From NCBI RefSeq assembly GCF_000244915.1, contig NZ_CM001442.1:3844001-3908000 (forward strand): a stretch of 64,000 bases of DNA. Reading direction: 5' to 3'. The position numbers were made by a program, and so were the translations under genes. Of this stretch, positions 36,740 to 46,099 are shown in pieces. Origin of the DNA: Bradyrhizobium sp. WSM471. Lineage in GTDB: Bacteria > Pseudomonadota > Alphaproteobacteria > Rhizobiales > Xanthobacteraceae. Numbering within the stretch: position 1 is the stretch's first letter; every line of letters starts with the position of its first letter. The notes below the pieces were generated by a model. That model was given only the letters and a program-made list of their open reading frames with translations, was not told the DNA's origin and searched no databases.

Positions 36740-38005
36740 ATGAGGCGGGTTGTCGTTACGGGTCTTGGCATGGTTTCGCCACTCGGCTGCGGAGTCGAGC
36801 CGACCTGGAAACGCATCCTCGACGGCCAAAGCGGCGCACGCAAGATCGAGAGCTTCGATGTCTCCGATCTTCAGACCAAGATCGGCTGCACGGTCGTGCG
36901 CGGCGACGGCACCAACGACAGTTTCAATCCCGACATCTGGATGGAGCCGAAGGACCAGCGCAAGGTCGATGACTTCATCATCTTCGGCATGGCCGCAGCC
37001 GGCCAGGCGCTCGACGATGCCAACTGGCATCCCGAGACCGAAGAGGACAAATGCGCCACCGGCACCATGATTGGGTCCGGCATCGGCGGCCTCAACGGCA
37101 TTGCCGAAACCGCGGTCCTGCTGAAGGAACGCGGGCCGCGCCGGGTCTCGCCGTTCTTCATTCCGGGCCGGCTGATCAATCTCGCCTCCGGCTACGTCTC
37201 GATCAAGCATGGGCTGAAGGGGCCGAACCATTCGGTGGTCACGGCCTGCTCGACCGGCGCTCACGCGGTCGGCGATGCCGCCCGCCTGATCGCGCTCGGC
37301 GATGCCGACGTCATGGTTGCCGGCGGCGCGGAATCGCCGATCGGCCGCATCGGCATTGCCGGCTTCAACGCCGCGCGTGCGCTCTCGACAGCCTTCAACG
37401 AAACGCCCGAGAAGGCCTCGCGCCCCTACGACAAGGACCGCGACGGCTTCGTGATGGGCGAGGGCGCCGGCGTTCTGGTCCTCGAAGAGCTCGAACACGC
37501 CCAGCGCCGCGGCGCGAGGATCTATGCCGAGGTGATCGGCTACGGTCTTTCGGGCGATGCCTATCACATCACCTCGCCGTCACCCGACGGCGACGGCGGC
37601 TTCCGCAGCATGGCGGCGGCGCTCAAGCGCGCCGGCCTCACCGCGTCCGATCTCGACTACATCAATGCGCACGGCACCTCGACACCGCTTGGTGACGAGA
37701 TCGAGCTCGGTGCCGTTGAACGTCTGCTCGGCAATGCGGCTTCCAAGGTCGCGATGTCCTCGACCAAGTCGTCGACCGGTCATCTCCTGGGGGCGGCCGG
37801 CGCGATCGAGGCGATCTTCGCCATTCTCGCGATTCGCGATAATGTCGTGCCGCCGACCATCAACCTGGACAATCCGTCGGTCGAGACTGCGATCGATCTC
37901 GTGCCGCATCAGGCGAAGAAGCGCGAGGTCAACGTCGCATTGTCGAATTCTTTTGGTTTTGGCGGTACCAACGCATCGGTCATCTTCCGGCGTCTGGTCC
38001 ACTAG
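36740..38005 (+). CDS. fabF: 3-oxoacyl-ACP synthase II
   Basis: 421 residues. Condensing-enzyme triad Cys170 ('TACSTGAH'), His in 'AHGTSTPLGDEIE' and His in 'STGHLLGAAG'. C-terminus 'NSFGFGGTNAS' is canonical. Elongates acyl-ACP including unsaturated intermediates. Confidence 0.97.
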   Translation: MRRVVVTGLGMVSPLGCGVEPTWKRILDGQSGARKIESFDVSDLQTKIGCTVVRGDGTNDSFNPDIWMEPKDQRKVDDFIIFGMAAAGQALDDANWHPETEEDKCATGTMIGSGIGGLNGIAETAVLLKERGPRRVSPFFIPGRLINLASGYVSIKHGLKGPNHSVVTACSTGAHAVGDAARLIALGDADVMVAGGAESPIGRIGIAGFNAARALSTAFNETPEKASRPYDKDRDGFVMGEGAGVLVLEELEHAQRRGARIYAEVIGYGLSGDAYHITSPSPDGDGGFRSMAAALKRAGLTASDLDYINAHGTSTPLGDEIELGAVERLLGNAASKVAMSSTKSSTGHLLGAAGAIEAIFAILAIRDNVVPPTINLDNPSVETAIDLVPHQAKKREVNVALSNSFGFGGTNASVIFRRLVH

Positions 38006-38130
38006 TTTGTTGTTGCGACGAATCCACCGTTTTGCCGTATTCGGCGATAGTCATGGAAGCGGGCGCGTGCATTTGGCTCGGCAAGCGATTGTCAGGTCGC
38101 GATTGAACCGGCAGGATTCAGGTTGCTTCG

Positions 38131-39405
38131 ATGAGTGAAAGGCCGCCCATTTCGCCCCGGAGCCCGCGGGCAGCGCTCGAGCCCGAGCAGGTCCCGCCGC
38201 CGCCGAAGCGATCGGATCGTGCGCGCAATCCCTTCGTGATCGTCGGCAACGCCATCATCACCCTGCTGCTGATTGCGATGATCGGTGCGGGCGGCGTGTA
38301 CTATTACGGCCGGCAGGTGCTCGAGGCGCCGGGGCCGCTGAAGGAAGACAAGATCGTCAACATCCCGCAGCGCGCCGGCAAGCGTGACATCGCCGAGACG
38401 CTGAACCGCGAAGGCGTGACCGACGTCAATCCGTGGGCGTTCATTGCCAGCGTCGCTGCGTTGAAGGCGAGCTCGGACCTCAAGCCGGGTGAATATTCGT
38501 TCCAGAAGAACGCATCCTTGCGCGACGTGATTGCCACCATCGTCGAGGGCAAGGTGGTGCAGCATGCCGTGACGATCCCGGAGGGCCTGACCTCCGAGCA
38601 GATCGTGGCGCGGCTCTCCGACAACGACATCTTCACCGGCAGCGTGCGTGAGCTGCCGCGCGAAGGCACGCTGCTGCCCGAGACCTACAAGTTCCCGCGC
38701 GGCACCCCGCGCGATCAGGTGATCCAACGCATGCAGCAGGCGCACAAGCGCGTGCTGACCGAGATCTGGGAGCGCCGCAGTCAGGACATTCCGGTCAAGA
38801 GTCCGGAGCAGCTGGTGACGCTGGCCTCGATCGTGGAGAAGGAGACCGGCAAGCCGGACGAGCGCAGCCGCGTCGCCGCGGTATTCGTCAATCGCCTGAA
38901 GCAGAGGATCAAGCTGCAGTCCGATCCCACGATCATCTATGGCCTCGTCGGCGGCAAGGGCACGCTCGGCCGTCCGATCAAGCGCAGCGAGATCACGCAG
39001 CCCTCGCCCTACAATACCTATGTGATCGAGGGCCTGCCGCCGGGCCCGATCTCCAACCCCGGCCGGGCCTCGCTTGAGGCTGCCGCCAACCCGGCCCGCA
39101 CCCGCGACCTCTATTTCGTCGCGGACGGCACCGGCGGGCATTCCTTCACCGAGACCTACGACGCGCACCAGAAGAACGTCGCCAAGTTGCGCGCGATGGA
39201 AAAGCAGATCCAGAACGACACGGTCGAGCCGGCCGAGGACGCGCAGCCACCGGCCGCCGCCGCGCCCGGTGCCGCCGATACGCCGACGGCGACCACGCCG
39301 GCGCGGCCGAACCAGCAGAAAAAGCCGCCGGCTGCTCGCCCCGCGGGTCCGCCGCCGGCCCGGCAAGGTGCGGTACAGGCCTCGCCCCCGGTGGTGCAGC
39401 GCTAG
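38131..39405 (+). CDS. mltG: Endolytic murein transglycosylase MltG
   Basis: 424 residues. N-terminal cytoplasmic tail (Pro-rich), one transmembrane helix about 38-58, LysM-like region, then the catalytic YceG domain with Glu in 'LASIVEKETGKPDERSRVA' and 'LQSDPTIIYGL'. Releases nascent glycan strands. The last ~75 residues are a Pro/Ala/Gln-rich tail beyond the family core. 125 bases after fabF, in the usual Rhizobiales fab-mltG order. Confidence 0.93.
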   Translation: MSERPPISPRSPRAALEPEQVPPPPKRSDRARNPFVIVGNAIITLLLIAMIGAGGVYYYGRQVLEAPGPLKEDKIVNIPQRAGKRDIAETLNREGVTDVNPWAFIASVAALKASSDLKPGEYSFQKNASLRDVIATIVEGKVVQHAVTIPEGLTSEQIVARLSDNDIFTGSVRELPREGTLLPETYKFPRGTPRDQVIQRMQQAHKRVLTEIWERRSQDIPVKSPEQLVTLASIVEKETGKPDERSRVAAVFVNRLKQRIKLQSDPTIIYGLVGGKGTLGRPIKRSEITQPSPYNTYVIEGLPPGPISNPGRASLEAAANPARTRDLYFVADGTGGHSFTETYDAHQKNVAKLRAMEKQIQNDTVEPAEDAQPPAAAAPGAADTPTATTPARPNQQKKPPAARPAGPPPARQGAVQASPPVVQR

Positions 39406-39523
39406 GCCTGCGCGCAGACCTGCCCCGCGGGACTTTGCGGATTACATTTTCCTGCAAAATAGTCTTAAGATTCGCGTGGCTTGATGGCCCTGCGAATCCC
39501 GTGCTTCTGGAGAAATTGACCTG

Positions 39524-40411
39524 ATGGCGTTGTCGTCCATGACGGGCTTTGCCCGAAGCCACGGCGCGAGCGGGCCGTATGCGTTCGAATGGGAATTGAA
39601 GTCGGTCAACGCCAAGGGCTTTGATCTCAGGGTGCGCCTGCCGCAGGGATTCGACGAGCTCGAGGCTCATGCCAAGAAGCGCGCCGCCGAGCTGCTCTCG
39701 CGAGGCACCGTCTACGCCAATCTGACGGTCAAGCGCGCCAATGCGGCCACCAGCGTCCGCGTCAACGAGGACGTGCTCAACGCCGTCCTCAAGGCCGCCG
39801 CCGTGATCGCCGGCAAGGTCGATGCGGTCGCGCCGAGCGTCGACGGGCTTCTGGCCATCAAGGGTGTCATTGAGGTCGCCGAGCCCGAGGGCGACGAGGA
39901 GGAGGACAAGGCCGCGCGCGCCGCCGCCGCGGACGCCTTCGACAAGGCGCTCGCCGAACTCGTTGAGATGCGCAAGCGTGAGGGGACCTCGCTCGGGCAG
40001 ATCCTGATCCAGCGCGTGGACGAGGTCGAGCAGCTGGCGAAGAAGGCCGAGGCCGCGCCCGGCCGCAAGCCCGAGGCGATCAAGGCGAGACTCGCCGAGC
40101 AGATCGCGAGCCTCCTCGACACCTCCGACCGTTTCGATTCCGACCGCCTGATGCAGGAAGCGATCCTGATCGCGACCAGGGCGGACATCCGCGAGGAGCT
40201 CGATCGCATCGCCTCGCACATCGCGCAGGCGCGCGAGCTGATCGGCAAGGGCGGCCCGGTCGGGCGCAAGCTCGACTTCCTGGCGCAGGAGTTTCACCGC
40301 GAGGTCAATACCTGTTGCTCGAAGTCCAACGACATCGAGCTGACCAATACGGGGCTCGCCATGAAGAATGTGGTCGAGCAGTTCCGCGAGCAGGTCCAGA
40401 ATCTGGAGTGA
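39524..40411 (+). CDS. YicC family endoribonuclease-type protein
   Basis: 295 residues. 'MALSSMTGFARSHGASGPYA' and C-terminal 'GRKLDFLAQEFHREVNTCCS' are the conserved YicC N- and C-terminal signatures. E. coli YicC acts in RNA turnover; the exact role here is unknown. It ends 3 bases before gmk, a widespread pairing. Confidence 0.92.
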   Translation: MALSSMTGFARSHGASGPYAFEWELKSVNAKGFDLRVRLPQGFDELEAHAKKRAAELLSRGTVYANLTVKRANAATSVRVNEDVLNAVLKAAAVIAGKVDAVAPSVDGLLAIKGVIEVAEPEGDEEEDKAARAAAADAFDKALAELVEMRKREGTSLGQILIQRVDEVEQLAKKAEAAPGRKPEAIKARLAEQIASLLDTSDRFDSDRLMQEAILIATRADIREELDRIASHIAQARELIGKGGPVGRKLDFLAQEFHREVNTCCSKSNDIELTNTGLAMKNVVEQFREQVQNLE

Positions 40412-40414
40412 TCG

Positions 40415-41074
40415 ATGACGAATGGCGGTCACGGAACTGACGGTGTCGAGCGGCGCGGATTGATGTTCGTGCTGTCCTCGCCGTCGGGCGCGGGCAAGAC
40501 GACGCTGTCGCGCATGTTGATCGACCGTATGCCCGGCCTCCGAATGTCGGTGTCGGCGACCACGCGGGCGATGCGGCCGGGCGAGGTCGACGGCAGGGAT
40601 TATTCGTTCGTCGACAAGGCCACCTTCGAGGCGATGGTGAAGGCCGACCAGCTGCTGGAATGGGCGACCGTGTTCGACAACAGCTACGGCACGCCGCGTG
40701 CGCCGGTTGAGGCGGCGCTGTCAGCTGGGCAGGACGTGCTGTTCGACATCGACTGGCAGGGCACGCAGCAGCTTCGAGAGAAAGCACGCGCCGACGTCGT
40801 CAGCGTGTTCATCCTGCCGCCCTCGGCCGCCGATCTCGAGAAGCGGCTGCATTCGCGCGCGCAGGATTCCGACGAGGTGATCCGCAAGCGAATGAGCCGC
40901 GCCAGCCACGAGATGAGCCACTGGGCCGAGTACGACTACATCGTCATCAACCACGACGTTGACGAGGCCTTCGCCGAGGTGCAGTCGGTCCTGAAGGCCG
41001 AACGCCTCAAGCGCGAGCGGCAGACCGGCCTCGTGGGCTTCGTGCGAGGTCTGCAAGGTCAGCTTCAAGGCTAG
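40415..41074 (+). CDS. gmk: Guanylate kinase
   Basis: 219 residues. P-loop 'SSPSGAGKTTLSRM' and the GMP-binding 'VSATTRAMRPGEVDGRDYSF' identify it. Phosphorylates GMP to GDP. Its last 68 bases overlap the 3' end of the convergent gene at 41007. Confidence 0.97.
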   Translation: MTNGGHGTDGVERRGLMFVLSSPSGAGKTTLSRMLIDRMPGLRMSVSATTRAMRPGEVDGRDYSFVDKATFEAMVKADQLLEWATVFDNSYGTPRAPVEAALSAGQDVLFDIDWQGTQQLREKARADVVSVFILPPSAADLEKRLHSRAQDSDEVIRKRMSRASHEMSHWAEYDYIVINHDVDEAFAEVQSVLKAERLKRERQTGLVGFVRGLQGQLQG

Positions 41075-42209
41075 TAGGCTGCGTCAGCCTCGGCCCGTCC
41101 TTCGCGAGCCGTTCCAGCATCGTCGTGATCACGTCGATGTCGATGGCATCCTCGACTCCCGCATCGTCATCGCGGCCGGCCGGCTCTTTGTCATTGAGGT
41201 CGTTGGCCGCGAGCTGCGGTGCGGCCTCGATCTGGAATTCTCCGTTGAAGATGTCGGCATCGTCGAGCTCTGCGGCATCGTGGTGCGCTTGCGGTGCGCG
41301 CTCGTCGATCACATCAATCTCGCGATCGATCGCGGCAAGCTGCGCGGTCTTGAGCTGGGCTGGCTGCGGACGCAGGGCATCGAAATCCACCGGGCCGGGC
41401 TGCCGAGCGTGCGGCGCGTCGGCGGGCGCTGCGTTGAGCCAGGGTGCACGGCCATTGTCGTGATCGTGCGGCTCAAAATTGTCCCAGTTGATGCGGCGCT
41501 GGTCCGCGGCCTGGACGCGGATGTGTCCACCGGCGAAGCGGTAGATGACGCTGGCGAGGATGCCGGCAAGCGCCAGCGCACCGCCGATCACGAGCAGCAG
41601 CATCTGGAGCGAGCCGGTCTGCTTGTCGGCGGTGCTGTCTGCCGCGGCCAGAGCCATCGGAGCAGGGGACTTCGCCGGCTTCGCGGTCGGCTGCGCGGCG
41701 GCCGCGACAGGTACAGGCGACGGCTGCTCTGTGGGCGCGGCGGACGCCGAGGAGGCGTCGGGCCAGGGCCCGGCGACGGCGGGCTGCTGCGCGTTGGCGT
41801 CGGCGGCGGGGCTCGCAGCTTGTTGCATCGGCGCCGGTCCCGCCTGTGCAGGCGTCTTCACCGTGGCGATGCTCGGCGGCGTCAGATATTCGGCGCGCGC
41901 GTCCTGGACCGAGTGCTGCTGCGGCACGGCTGAATCCGCTGCAGGCGTGTCGGGCGCAGCCTGTGCGGTTTGAGTTGCCTTGCCGCCTTCGGCGCGCAGA
42001 TACCAGCACTGCCGCTTGGTCGCGCGCTCGAGGCGATAATGCCAATGCTGGCCCTGCGGCGCGGCGCCCTTTGGCGAGCCAAGGCAGTCGCTCGCGGCAG
42101 TTGCCGTGCTCGGTGCCGTTGGTGCATTCTGCGACACGGCGGCGAGTGGCGCGCCGGCGATGATGCTGCCCACAAGGGCGGATAAGAATTTTGCGGTGCG
42201 GTTGCCCAT
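41007..42209 (-). CDS. Single-pass membrane protein with Ala/Pro-rich domain
   Basis: 400 residues from ATG 42209 (GGGAGA about 8 bases upstream); an ATG 7 codons earlier is also possible. Signal peptide ~1-25, a block 'PQGQHWHYRLERATKRQCWY' (residues 51-70) with a conserved look, a Pro/Ala linker, a transmembrane helix at about 201-223, and an acidic, Ala/Asp-rich C-terminal region. No catalytic motifs. The block at 51-70 recurs in my memory of Bradyrhizobium hypothetical proteins. Its C-terminal 68 bases overlap gmk on the other strand. Confidence 0.65.
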   Translation of the reverse strand: MGNRTAKFLSALVGSIIAGAPLAAVSQNAPTAPSTATAASDCLGSPKGAAPQGQHWHYRLERATKRQCWYLRAEGGKATQTAQAAPDTPAADSAVPQQHSVQDARAEYLTPPSIATVKTPAQAGPAPMQQAASPAADANAQQPAVAGPWPDASSASAAPTEQPSPVPVAAAAQPTAKPAKSPAPMALAAADSTADKQTGSLQMLLLVIGGALALAGILASVIYRFAGGHIRVQAADQRRINWDNFEPHDHDNGRAPWLNAAPADAPHARQPGPVDFDALRPQPAQLKTAQLAAIDREIDVIDERAPQAHHDAAELDDADIFNGEFQIEAAPQLAANDLNDKEPAGRDDDAGVEDAIDIDVITTMLERLAKDGPRLTQPTSLEADLADLARSPRGRSAARA

Positions 42210-42359
42210 CCTGGTCTCCCGATTACGCATGACGCAACTCGTTACCTTCCCTTTGTCGTCAAAGACTTGGGTGGCAATGAGCCGCAAATCCGGAGAGGAT
42301 GTGGCCTGAATCGGGCCTGCGCGGCGTTCGTTCCGCCGCGGAATCAGACTTTTTCGCTG

Positions 42360-42860
42360 CTATTGCTTGGTCGAAGTCCAGGTTCCGCCGCAGCCGTCCG
42401 AGCGGCGGAAGGATCCGGAGCCACTGCGGGCAGCGAGGCGGCCGGACCCGGTGAAGGTCACGCCATCGCCTTGACCGAACGTGCTGACCGCGCCGCTCGC
42501 GCTGACGGTACCAGTGACGCCTTGGCCTATGACCTTGCCCGAGGAGACCACGACCGCGCCGGACGTGGTGCCGCCGCAGCCGACGCTGACGACCATCCAG
42601 GCGCCGTCGAAACTCCCGCCACCGCCACCACCGCCTCCACCACCGCGCCGTGAGGAACTGCGCGGCTCCTCTGCCGGCTTGCTGCGACGCGCCGAGGGCG
42701 CCGGCTCGGCGGAACGGTCCGATCGCGAGCCGGACAGCGACTTCTCGTCATTGCCGATCGAGCCGCCGGCGCTGCCGGACTGCGCAACGGCGGACGGCGG
42801 AGCGAGGACGGCAGACAGGAAAAAGGCCAGGGCAATCGCAGGGATGACGGCATTGCGCAT
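42360..42860 (-). CDS. Secreted Ser/Gly-rich protein with poly-Gly linker
   Basis: 166 residues from ATG 42860. Signal peptide ~1-27 (ending 'AVAQ'), a Ser/Arg-rich stretch, a run of ~10 Gly (about residues 73-82), then 'SFDGAWMVVSVGCGGTTSGA' and a Cys-containing end 'DGCGGTWTSTK'. The C-terminal ~85 residues look like a small beta fold with a Cys pair. 27 bases separate it from the caspase gene on the same strand, so a shared transcript is likely. Confidence 0.6.
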   Translation of the reverse strand: MRNAVIPAIALAFFLSAVLAPPSAVAQSGSAGGSIGNDEKSLSGSRSDRSAEPAPSARRSKPAEEPRSSSRRGGGGGGGGGGSFDGAWMVVSVGCGGTTSGAVVVSSGKVIGQGVTGTVSASGAVSTFGQGDGVTFTGSGRLAARSGSGSFRRSDGCGGTWTSTKQ

Positions 42861-42887
42861 GAGCAAAATCCAAAATGAAAAATCGTA

Positions 42888-44234
42888 TCAGCGGCCGGAG
42901 CCGTCGGCACAGACGGAACCGATAATGCGGCAAGCTTTGCCAGCCTTGCCGCATTCGTCAAGCGCGGCGTCTTTCGCGCGCTGCACGCTGTCGCGCTGGA
43001 CCAGCGACCAGGATTTGTCGGAGATCGCGAACGCGCCGCAGCGGTTGCCATAGAAGGACAGCTCGATCGGACATTTGGCGCCGGCGCAATTGCCGCGCGC
43101 ATCCGCTACCGCCGCGCGCCGCGAGGCGTGGTTCCAGGAGATGCCCCATTTGCCGCCGTCGGGCCCGTAGACGATCGAGCCCCATGGCTTCAGGTCCTCC
43201 ATCTTGCGCATCCGCAGCAGAAGGCCTTCGGTGGCTTCGCCCGTCGGCGCCATGGAAATCCGCTGCTGGAGTTTTGTGATCGCGCGGGTCAGTCCATCAG
43301 GGCTGTCAGGATCGAAATTGAGCTCGTAGAGCCGCTCGCTGAGTTCGCTCAGCAGGGCGGCATCGCGCAAGGGGACGCGGTCCGGATCGGGGCGCAGCCG
43401 ATCTGCCGGCAGCGGATCAGGCTGCATCGCTGCGACCTGCGGCGGCGCGGTTTGCGTCGGGGCTACGAAATAGAAGGTGCCGTCGATCGGGGAGGACGAC
43501 ACCCAGGGCTGCTGCGCGCCGGAGGTGGCGCGCTTCACCGCGAGGCCGACCTGATTGAAAGTCTGGAATACGTCGAGGCCCGCGGTCCGGACCGTCGCGG
43601 CCAATGCCTTGGTGTAGGGGCTGTGGCCGTCGCTGCCGTCCTGGGCGACATTGCCGGGTTGCGTTGCGTAGGAGATCAGCGTGCCCTCGGGCGCGCGCAT
43701 CTGCGCGAGGCCGCCATCGGAGGCGCGCAGGCCGCGCGAGCCGAAGGGGTTGTTGCGGCAGGCGTCCAGGATCACGAGGTTGAGCCGCGTGCCCGATCCC
43801 TGCATCTGGCGCAGCACGAGGTTGACGTCGGTCATCTGGAAGTCGACGTCGGCCTCGCGCGTCGGATTGGCGCCGACCGGCACGAGATAGTTGGCGCCCG
43901 AGACCTGCACGCCGTGGCCGGCATAATAGAACAGCGCGACGTCGGCGCCCTGCACCTGCCGGCCAAAGCTCTGCACCGCCAGGTCCATCGCGCCCTTGTC
44001 GAGATCGAGCTGAGCGCGGCCTCCGACCAGCGTGAAGCCGAGCAGGCCAAGCGTCTCCGCCATCAGGCTCGCGTCCTTGGACGGATTGTCGAGCGGCGTG
44101 ATGTTCTTGTAGGCGGAGTTGCCGACAACGAGCGCGACGCGCTTCTCGGCCGATGCCGGGTATGTGGCGACGACGAGCAGGGCTGCGACCAGCGTCGCCA
44201 GCCCCGGGACGCGATTGAAAATCCTCGCGCGCAT
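42888..44234 (-). CDS. Secreted caspase-like peptidase (C14) with DUF4189-like tail
   Basis: 448 residues from ATG 44234. Signal peptide ~1-29, then a caspase fold with 'KRVALVVGNSAYKN', catalytic His107 ('YYAGHGVQ') and Cys159 ('ILDACRNNPFG'). The dyad is intact. A linker with 'PADRLRPDPDRVPLRDA' leads to a C-terminal Cys-rich domain ('NCAGAKCPIELSFYGNRCGA') resembling DUF4189. Exported rather than cytoplasmic, so not a classical programmed-death caspase; substrate unknown. Followed by the Gly-rich protein gene. Confidence 0.85.
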   Translation of the reverse strand: MRARIFNRVPGLATLVAALLVVATYPASAEKRVALVVGNSAYKNITPLDNPSKDASLMAETLGLLGFTLVGGRAQLDLDKGAMDLAVQSFGRQVQGADVALFYYAGHGVQVSGANYLVPVGANPTREADVDFQMTDVNLVLRQMQGSGTRLNLVILDACRNNPFGSRGLRASDGGLAQMRAPEGTLISYATQPGNVAQDGSDGHSPYTKALAATVRTAGLDVFQTFNQVGLAVKRATSGAQQPWVSSSPIDGTFYFVAPTQTAPPQVAAMQPDPLPADRLRPDPDRVPLRDAALLSELSERLYELNFDPDSPDGLTRAITKLQQRISMAPTGEATEGLLLRMRKMEDLKPWGSIVYGPDGGKWGISWNHASRRAAVADARGNCAGAKCPIELSFYGNRCGAFAISDKSWSLVQRDSVQRAKDAALDECGKAGKACRIIGSVCADGSGR

Positions 44235-44342
44235 CAAAATTCCCCAAAAATAATGGCGTCAGTCTAACAGTCCGGCGCGCCGGCGAAAAGTGGTGCGGCG
44301 GCAGGCAGCGGCGCGGGCGGCTCGAGCGCTTGCTGCCGATCC

Positions 44343-44473
44343 CGTCATCCTGAGGCGCGAGCCATGCGTCGCAACGCGACGTGTGGAGAGCCTCGAAGGA
44401 TGAACGGCCGAACCGGCAGCCGGGCCGTCGCCCTTCGAGGCCTCCGCTACGCTCCGGCACCTCAGAGTGACGG
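44343..44473. repeat. 'CGTCATCCTGAGGCGC' intergenic repeat
   Basis: Left arm CGTCATCCTGAGGCGCGAGC, centre with CCTCGAAGGATGAACGGCC, right arm ...CCGGCACCTCAGAGTGACGG. Related to the repeat at 1185-1326. Typical Bradyrhizobium dispersed element, by recall. Confidence 0.6.
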
Positions 44474-44554
44474 TGAAATAGAACGGGCGCTCAATCCAGA
44501 TTGCGAACGCGGCCGCGCGTTCCCGCGGCAGATTCTGCCCGAGCCTTGCTGCGG

Positions 44555-45120
44555 TTCATCGCCCAATGGAGGCCAAAGGGCGCAGGGAAGGCCGGGCGCC
44601 GGCGGCACCCGTTGGTCCGTGCGCTACAGGAGTGCACACGGGGTGGACCGATAGGGTGGCCGATCGCCCGGCCTTCCCTGCGCGGATGGTTTTAACGGTG
44701 TCCTTCGTGCTCTCCTCGGGGAGCGATGCACTATTGCCCCCGTCGCCCCGCCGATCGCTGATGCGCGCGCCCGGTTGGGCCGCCACATCACCGCGAGGCT
44801 TGACGCACAGACCCCGGGCGTCAGGACCACACGACTTCTCCGTCCGCGGACGGTCCCGCCCAAATCGTCAGGGGCTTGCGTGTGCTCACCCTCGATGATC
44901 GACAAGCCCGCTCTCCAGCGCCGTGTCGTACGCGTCGCGTGAGGACTCACGGTTGCCCGCCCTGTCATCACGCCGCCCGCGCCGTCGCTGCCGCGTCCAC
45001 CGCCACCCGGCCCGCATGTCGTGACGGTCGCGAACGCCCCTTTGGCAGGGCCAGGATGCGCGCTGTATGCCACAAATCCGAAATTCGGAAAAGCAAAATA
45101 TTTTTGCGAGCAGGGGTTGA
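44555..45120. repeat. Structured non-coding element with perfect 19-base inverted repeat
   Basis: GCGCAGGGAAGGCCGGGCG (44580-44598) is exactly complementary to 44665-44683, enclosing a second GGTCC/GGACC stem; GGATGGTTTT follows. The next ~350 bases have no gene-like frame and end with GCAAAATATTTTTGC near 45090. I recall similar sequence repeated in Bradyrhizobium genomes but cannot confirm. Probably a dispersed structured RNA or DNA element. Together with the flanking repeats it fills the gap between the caspase and Crp/Fnr genes. Confidence 0.5.
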
Positions 45121-45196
45121 CTAGGTGTTTTGCCCGACGGGTCGCGGGTGCAGGCCTCGTGCGGCGAGAGGGCTTGTTGCATGCCTACGGCCTCCG

Positions 45197-45274
45197 CGTC
45201 ATTGCGAGCGCAGCGAAGCAATCCAGAATCTTCCCGCGGCGGCAGTCTGGATTGCTTCGCTGCGCCCGCAATGA
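45197..45274. repeat. 'CGTCATTGCGAGCGCAGCGA' palindromic repeat
   Basis: Two arms, CATTGCGAGCGCAGCGAAGC + AATCCAGA and TCTGGATT + GCTTCGCTGCGCCCGCAATG, nearly perfect inverted copies around a short centre. This is one of the commonest Bradyrhizobium intergenic repeats. No gene lies between it and the next CDS. Confidence 0.75.
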
Positions 45275-45380
45275 ATCCGTGGAGACGGCGTGCGCTAACC
45301 TTCCATCTCGTGTCCCGGACGCAGGCCGACTGGGCTTGCTCGTTGGAGCGCCGGCGCGTCCCCCGAGTTGCCCGCTCCGC

Positions 45381-46082
45381 TCAGGTCAGATAATCCGGGG
45401 TGAAATCCGCGAGCGCGCGGAGTTCGTCGGGTTGCAACAGCTCGATCTCGCTTCCCTCCCAGGCAATCAATCGGCGCCCTCTCAGCTCCTGGATGGTGCG
45501 ATTGACGTGGACGATCGACAATCCGCAGGCATCGGCGACATGCCGCTGCGTCATCGGCATCTGGAAGCAGCGGTTCTTGACGAGGCCCACGACCTCCAGC
45601 CTTGCGGCGAGCTCGCAGATCAGATGCGCCACCTTCGGCAGCGCCGCCTGTGCGCCGAGGCGCGCGATCCATTGTCGCGAGATCGCCGCGTCGATCAGCG
45701 TCTCGCGCCAGAACGCGCGGGTCAGGTGAATCGAGCCGTCAAGCAGCTGCTTGAGTTGGCTGTGTGCAACGTAGCCGACGATGGAGGGTCCAAGACCCAC
45801 GAGGTCCGCATCCATCGGCGAGACCAGCAGCGTGTGCAGGCATGGCATGTCGCCGGGAACGTGGAAGGCGAGGATCTGGCTGCGATCGCCGACAATGCGC
45901 GCCTGGTAGAGGAAGCCGCTGACGACGAAAACGCATCGGGAGGCATCTTCACCCTGGCGCAGTACGATCTCGCCGTCCGATACCTGGCGCAGCGTGGACG
46001 GCAGACCCGCGATCTGGCGGCGTTCGTCTTCGGAGAGGCCTTCAATCGCCTGGAGATGTGCGATGAACTTCGGGTGTGGCAT
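45381..46082 (-). CDS. Crp/Fnr family regulator 1
   Basis: 233 residues. cNMP-binding-like N-domain ('GEIVLRQGEDASRCVFVVSG') and C-terminal winged helix ('MTQRHVADACGLSIVHVNRT'). No N-terminal Cys cluster of the FNR oxygen-sensor type. Resembles the 46511 gene more than the 47269 gene ('FWRETLIDAAISRQWIARLG' vs 'VWRETLLDAAIFREAITNNS'), suggesting duplication. Lies 17 bases after a small minus-strand gene. Confidence 0.88.
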   Translation of the reverse strand: MPHPKFIAHLQAIEGLSEDERRQIAGLPSTLRQVSDGEIVLRQGEDASRCVFVVSGFLYQARIVGDRSQILAFHVPGDMPCLHTLLVSPMDADLVGLGPSIVGYVAHSQLKQLLDGSIHLTRAFWRETLIDAAISRQWIARLGAQAALPKVAHLICELAARLEVVGLVKNRCFQMPMTQRHVADACGLSIVHVNRTIQELRGRRLIAWEGSEIELLQPDELRALADFTPDYLT

Positions 46083-46099
46083 GGAGAGGAAGAGGTGTT

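Noticed and set aside
44500..45300. Several short frames in the repeat block
   Set aside because: No RBS, no coherent topology, and they overlap strong inverted repeats.
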